Origin: SAR202 cluster bacterium
Lineage (GTDB): Bacteria; Chloroflexota; Dehalococcoidia; Lucifugimonadales; JASMAO01
Direction: 5' to 3'
Length of the DNA stretch: 8,736 nucleotides
Assembly (NCBI GenBank): GCA_030754315.1
Contig: JASMAO010000044.1
Location: 1-8,736, forward strand
Within the stretch, counting starts at the first letter, position 1. Each line of letters starts with the position of its first letter. Made by a program: the position numbers and the translations under genes. Positions 5,942 to 8,736 of the stretch are shown here, one piece after another. The notes beneath the pieces were generated by a model. The model saw only the letters and a program-made list of their open reading frames with translations. It made no database searches and was not told where the DNA came from.

Positions 5942-7591
5942 ATGTCGCACAAGTCAGTCCTTCAAAACAAGTACCTAGTTACCGATTACAGGAAGTATAT
6001 ATTCCTACTATTGGTTTTAGTCTTTGCCACAGTCTCCTGCCAAAAAGAGACTGCCGACGAATCTGTTTCCGTGGCGTTCGAACAGACAATACCAGAAATC
6101 CGGTATGTCGTTACGGCTTCAGTTTTGATCACCGATGATCCTGTTAATGTTCCGAAAATTGACAGAATTATGATCCTTCCACAATCTCTCGTTCTTGATG
6201 GTGGTGAAGCACAGCAGATGACTGCTCAAGCTTTCTCGAAAGACAACGCTTTAATTAATAACGTTGAATTTACATGGTCAATTACTGATCCGAGGGCCGG
6301 TGTTATTTCAAAAGATGGCTGGCTCGTAGCCAGTAACAGACCTGGGACGTTTCTGAATACCGTTTCCGCGACAGCTATAATCAATACTCCACAAGGTGTA
6401 AGGCCATTTACGGGACACGTCTCACTGACTGTCATCAGTGACCTCGACCTTCCCAAACTCCAGACGGTTACGATTATCCCTCCAAACCCTACTTTGATGC
6501 CCGAGCAGATCTATCGGATGCGAGCAGTAGGGTTCGATGAAAATGGCGAAATAATTCCAGACGTGAATTTTGTCTGGCAGCTTCACGTACCAGAGTTGGG
6601 CCGAATTAACGACATTGGTTACCTTACAATACTCAACAAAACACCAGGCACATACCTAAATGCAGTATCGGTTAAAGGAATCTGGGAGGGACAACATCTA
6701 ACCGCGATTACTGATATATCAATCATAGACACGCCCAAAGCCGATGATTTCGTCAAAGTTCACGCCCTGCCGCAACGCCTCCATCTCGACCCAGGAGACA
6801 ACCTCCAACTTAGAGCAGTCGCGTTAAATGGCCTAGGCGAACTCGTTACCGGGACCCAATTACGGTGGACCATGATGACTCCTAAAGCAGGAATGATAAA
6901 TGGCAGTGGCCTATTCGTAGCAGGCCAAGACTACGGTATATATACGGAGGCGATTAAAGTAGAAGCCTTGGTACCAAGTGAAAGTGGTTTTGTGAGAGCG
7001 GAAGACTACGCAACACTCGTGATCCGTCAGGAAAAAGAAAGTTACCCACTCGCGAGGCTTTCAGTTAAACCCCGACATATTATGTTACAACCTCGAGGCA
7101 GAAGCACATTATCTACTAGGGCATTAAACGAATCGGGAGATATCGCGGAAAATGTCTATATTTTATACAACACAGACGACGACAACGTAGGAAGTATCGA
7201 TCAACTAGGTGCCTTTGTAGCAGGCCACACCCCAGGAGTTTACAAGGATGTGGTCCAGGTGACTGCAACTCAAGAGAGCGACGGAAAGGTCATAGCGAAA
7301 ACCAGCAATATTGACGTCGTTATTACGGGACAACTAACGAGTGCAGCCGTTAATCCAACGGCGGCGGTAATCGCGCCAGGGAAAATGGTGCACTTCAAGA
7401 TCGTGGGCCGAGATGAGAATGGAGTTGGGTTACCTGGGCTGGTAGTAATTTGGAGTGTCGAAGATGAGAGTATCGGCACTATAGATGGGTTTGGAAATTT
7501 TTTAAGCGGCACAAAACCCGGCTTGTACGAGAGCGCTATAAAAGCCGAAGTCATCCAGAAGCTGCCATACTTACTAGAAACCAGCCAATAG
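5942..7591 (+). CDS. Lipoprotein with five tandem Ig-like (BIG2-like) repeats
   Basis: A predicted surface lipoprotein of 549 residues from the ATG at 5942. Its signal peptide has a hydrophobic run (IFLLLVLVFA) ending in ATVSC, with Cys33 as the likely lipidation site, although the -3 position (Thr) is not ideal. The mature part is five repeats of about 98 residues, at roughly 72-165, 172-262, 270-362, 370-461 and 464-549. Each contains a Val-x-x-x-Pro opening, a Leu-x-Pro-Gly-type turn, a central Trp (Tyr in repeat 4), a G-x-I-x-x-x-G motif and a PGTY/PGVY-like loop. This is the pattern of bacterial Ig-like beta-sandwich domains, used as rigid stalks or for binding. The last repeat ends about eight residues early and lacks its final strand. 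The frame is open back to a TTG at 5873 overlapping the DUF4012 gene, and an ATG exists at 5888. The ATG at 5942 gives the most normal signal peptide. Confidence 0.82.
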   Translation: MSHKSVLQNKYLVTDYRKYIFLLLVLVFATVSCQKETADESVSVAFEQTIPEIRYVVTASVLITDDPVNVPKIDRIMILPQSLVLDGGEAQQMTAQAFSKDNALINNVEFTWSITDPRAGVISKDGWLVASNRPGTFLNTVSATAIINTPQGVRPFTGHVSLTVISDLDLPKLQTVTIIPPNPTLMPEQIYRMRAVGFDENGEIIPDVNFVWQLHVPELGRINDIGYLTILNKTPGTYLNAVSVKGIWEGQHLTAITDISIIDTPKADDFVKVHALPQRLHLDPGDNLQLRAVALNGLGELVTGTQLRWTMMTPKAGMINGSGLFVAGQDYGIYTEAIKVEALVPSESGFVRAEDYATLVIRQEKESYPLARLSVKPRHIMLQPRGRSTLSTRALNESGDIAENVYILYNTDDDNVGSIDQLGAFVAGHTPGVYKDVVQVTATQESDGKVIAKTSNIDVVITGQLTSAAVNPTAAVIAPGKMVHFKIVGRDENGVGLPGLVVIWSVEDESIGTIDGFGNFLSGTKPGLYESAIKAEVIQKLPYLLETSQ

Positions 7592-7672
7592 AATTACTCT
7601 ATACAAGGTACCAAGGTGATGGGTTTCGACACCGAATCCCTAGAAATTAAGATCATATCACCATATGTTTTC

Positions 7673-8464
7673 ATGAGAATACTGTCTCGGTCTGTGTTGC
7701 TAACTACTTTCTCCCTATTATTATTGCTATCCAGCGTCGGCTGTGACTCATATAAATCGGGACATTCTGAGTCAACATCTGGAGAATCTATCAACGCTAA
7801 CAATGATTTCCCATCAGCTCGAGTCGTCAAAGTAGTGGATGGCGTAACAATTCGAGCTGAATCGGGTGGAAATCTATTTACTATCCGTTACCTCGGTATT
7901 GAACTGCCGGAAAGTGCCGACACGGAGGTAAAAAACAGAGCAACGCAATTTAACCGATTCCTTGTGGAGGGAAAGCAGGTAGAGCTTGAGACTGATCTGA
8001 TAAATGCAGATGATCGAGGGCAATTGCTTCGATACGTATACGTAGATGGTGAAATGGTGAATCAAGCTCTACTGGCCAATGGCTATGCGACCGTAGCCGC
8101 GTTCCCCAACGAGTTCTCGCTCAGGGGCAATTTTGAAATGGTTGAGCAAAACGCCCAAAGGGATCGGAAAGGGTACTGGGCAAAGGGAAAACACAAGGAA
8201 AATTCTAACAATATTGTAGAACCTATCGCACCGTTCACTGGAGGAACCCTGCCTGCTCGACCCGACACATCTGAGTGCGACTATTCAGAATCAGATAATC
8301 CGATCATCAAAGGAAACATCGACTCTAAAACAGGCGCCCACATTTATCATGTCCCAGGGGGATTCTTCTACTCTACCACCGTTGTTGATACGTCCAACGG
8401 TGACACGTGGTTATGCACAGAAGAGCAAGCAACGATGTCCGGGTGGAAGCGCGCAAAACACTAA
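7673..8464 (+). CDS. Lipoprotein with a degenerate staphylococcal-nuclease (thermonuclease-fold) domain and a C-terminal Trp/Cys domain
   Basis: A secreted lipoprotein of 263 residues: MRILSRS, a hydrophobic stretch, then SSVGC with Cys24 as the lipid site. Residues about 50-175 match the staphylococcal nuclease fold: VVKVVDG (51-57), IRYLGIELPE (71-80), VELETD (103-108), YVYVDGEMVNQALLANGYA (121-139) and KGYWAK (166-171). Catalytic positions are damaged. DGDT is DGVT (56-59), the D-T-P-E metal loop is E-L-P-E (77-80), and the second catalytic Arg in YGR is Gln (Q117 in DRGQ). Equivalents of the first Arg (R72) and the Glu (E80) remain. After a linker, residues 211-261 form a compact module with IKGNI, IYHVPGG, TWLCTEEQA and GWKRAKH, resembling the so-called sunset domain often attached to such proteins. 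A role as a binding protein rather than a nuclease is likely. Starts at GTG 7616 or ATG 7619 are also possible, since AAGG lies about eight bases before the GTG. Confidence 0.85.
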   Translation: MRILSRSVLLTTFSLLLLLSSVGCDSYKSGHSESTSGESINANNDFPSARVVKVVDGVTIRAESGGNLFTIRYLGIELPESADTEVKNRATQFNRFLVEGKQVELETDLINADDRGQLLRYVYVDGEMVNQALLANGYATVAAFPNEFSLRGNFEMVEQNAQRDRKGYWAKGKHKENSNNIVEPIAPFTGGTLPARPDTSECDYSESDNPIIKGNIDSKTGAHIYHVPGGFFYSTTVVDTSNGDTWLCTEEQATMSGWKRAKH

Positions 8465-8518
8465 TTTACGTCCCTCCATTTTGAACCTGCCGTGACCCTC
8501 CCCTCGAGAACCTTCTAC

Positions 8519-8736
8519 TTACAGCGTCTCTCTTTCATACTTGTCATCGAATCGAACGATATCGTCCTCTTCCAGATACTCCCCAGATTGAACTTCAATG
8601 ATGTGCAATTCTCGATCCTCCGGGTTCTCCAAACGATGAACGGTTCCTTTGGAGACATAAGTCGATTGATTTGCAGTAAGTATCATTTCTTCATTACCGA
8701 CAGTAACTTTGGCCTTACCTTCAACAACAACCCAGT
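8519..8736 (-). CDS. Type II mannose-6-phosphate isomerase/mannose-1-phosphate guanylyltransferase, C-terminal end (partial)
   Basis: The last 71 residues of a gene that enters from the right edge; the start is outside the window. The visible part is the C-terminal cupin domain of the bifunctional enzyme that makes mannose-6-phosphate and GDP-mannose. It begins WVVVEGKAKVTVG, continues with ENQSTY-like ANQSTYVSKG, VHRLENP and EVQSGEYL, and ends with EEDDIVRFDDKYER, all in the order and spacing seen in ManC/AlgA-type proteins. It stops at TAA (8521-8519). The product would provide GDP-mannose, directly or through GDP-fucose-type derivatives, for glycan synthesis, which matches the polysaccharide genes at the left. 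It is convergent with the nuclease-like lipoprotein gene, with 54 bases between the two stops. The isomerase could also exist as a separate cupin protein, which the missing N-terminal part would settle. Confidence 0.85.
   Translation of the reverse strand, partial: WVVVEGKAKVTVGNEEMILTANQSTYVSKGTVHRLENPEDRELHIIEVQSGEYLEEDDIVRFDDKYERETL

Noticed and set aside
7578..7619. An alternative frame that could extend the fifth Ig repeat (KPANRITLYKV) and end in a TGA overlapping the ATG at 7619
   Set aside because: A TAG sits immediately upstream in that frame and no slippery sequence is visible, so a precise frameshift or sequencing error would be required. The resemblance to a missing beta-strand is weak.
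8465..8518. Terminator between the convergent lipoprotein and ManC-type genes
   Set aside because: I found no stem with a following T-run on either strand in these 54 bases.

Overview
The window looks like a surface-polysaccharide locus from a moderate-GC, probably environmental bacterium. No rRNA or marker gene is present, so taxonomy is inference. Two predicted lipoproteins, a DUF4012-type membrane protein, an Ig-like repeat protein and weak or absent Shine-Dalgarno sites together would fit a Chloroflexota-like (for example SAR202/Dehalococcoidia-type) genome. I hold that only loosely.

Layout. Positions 73-3140 hold a minus-strand operon read right to left. It runs from a MarR/EPS-type winged-helix regulator with an unusual C-terminal Rossmann-like domain, to a specialised NusG paralogue, then a PglC/WcaJ-type initiating sugar transferase, then an extended-SDR nucleotide-sugar enzyme. 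This is the usual head of an exopolysaccharide or capsule operon: regulation, antitermination, lipid-linked initiation and sugar supply. It probably continues past the left edge. Positions 3141-3351 are a divergent promoter region with a good sigma-70-type promoter for the regulator, apparently giving a nearly leaderless mRNA, and a TATAAT box facing the other way.

Positions 3352-8464 hold three plus-strand genes for exported proteins. They are an 849-residue DUF4012 protein with one N-terminal membrane helix, a lipoprotein with five tandem Ig-like repeats, and a lipoprotein with a staphylococcal-nuclease fold that has lost key catalytic and calcium-binding residues and ends in a small Trp/Cys domain. 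At 8519-8736 the C-terminal end of a type II mannose-6-phosphate isomerase/mannose-1-phosphate guanylyltransferase enters from the right on the minus strand. It makes GDP-mannose and so also fits polysaccharide synthesis.

Working model (inference): the minus operon starts synthesis of a surface glycan under a ligand-sensing regulator and a dedicated antiterminator, while the divergent exported trio may act outside the membrane in handling, anchoring or scaffolding that glycan. The trio, with its apparently dead nuclease, is the best candidate here for an undescribed system. No rRNA, tRNA, CRISPR array, transposase or integrase was seen. No gene-free stretch exceeds 300 bases; the longest is the 211-base divergent region.
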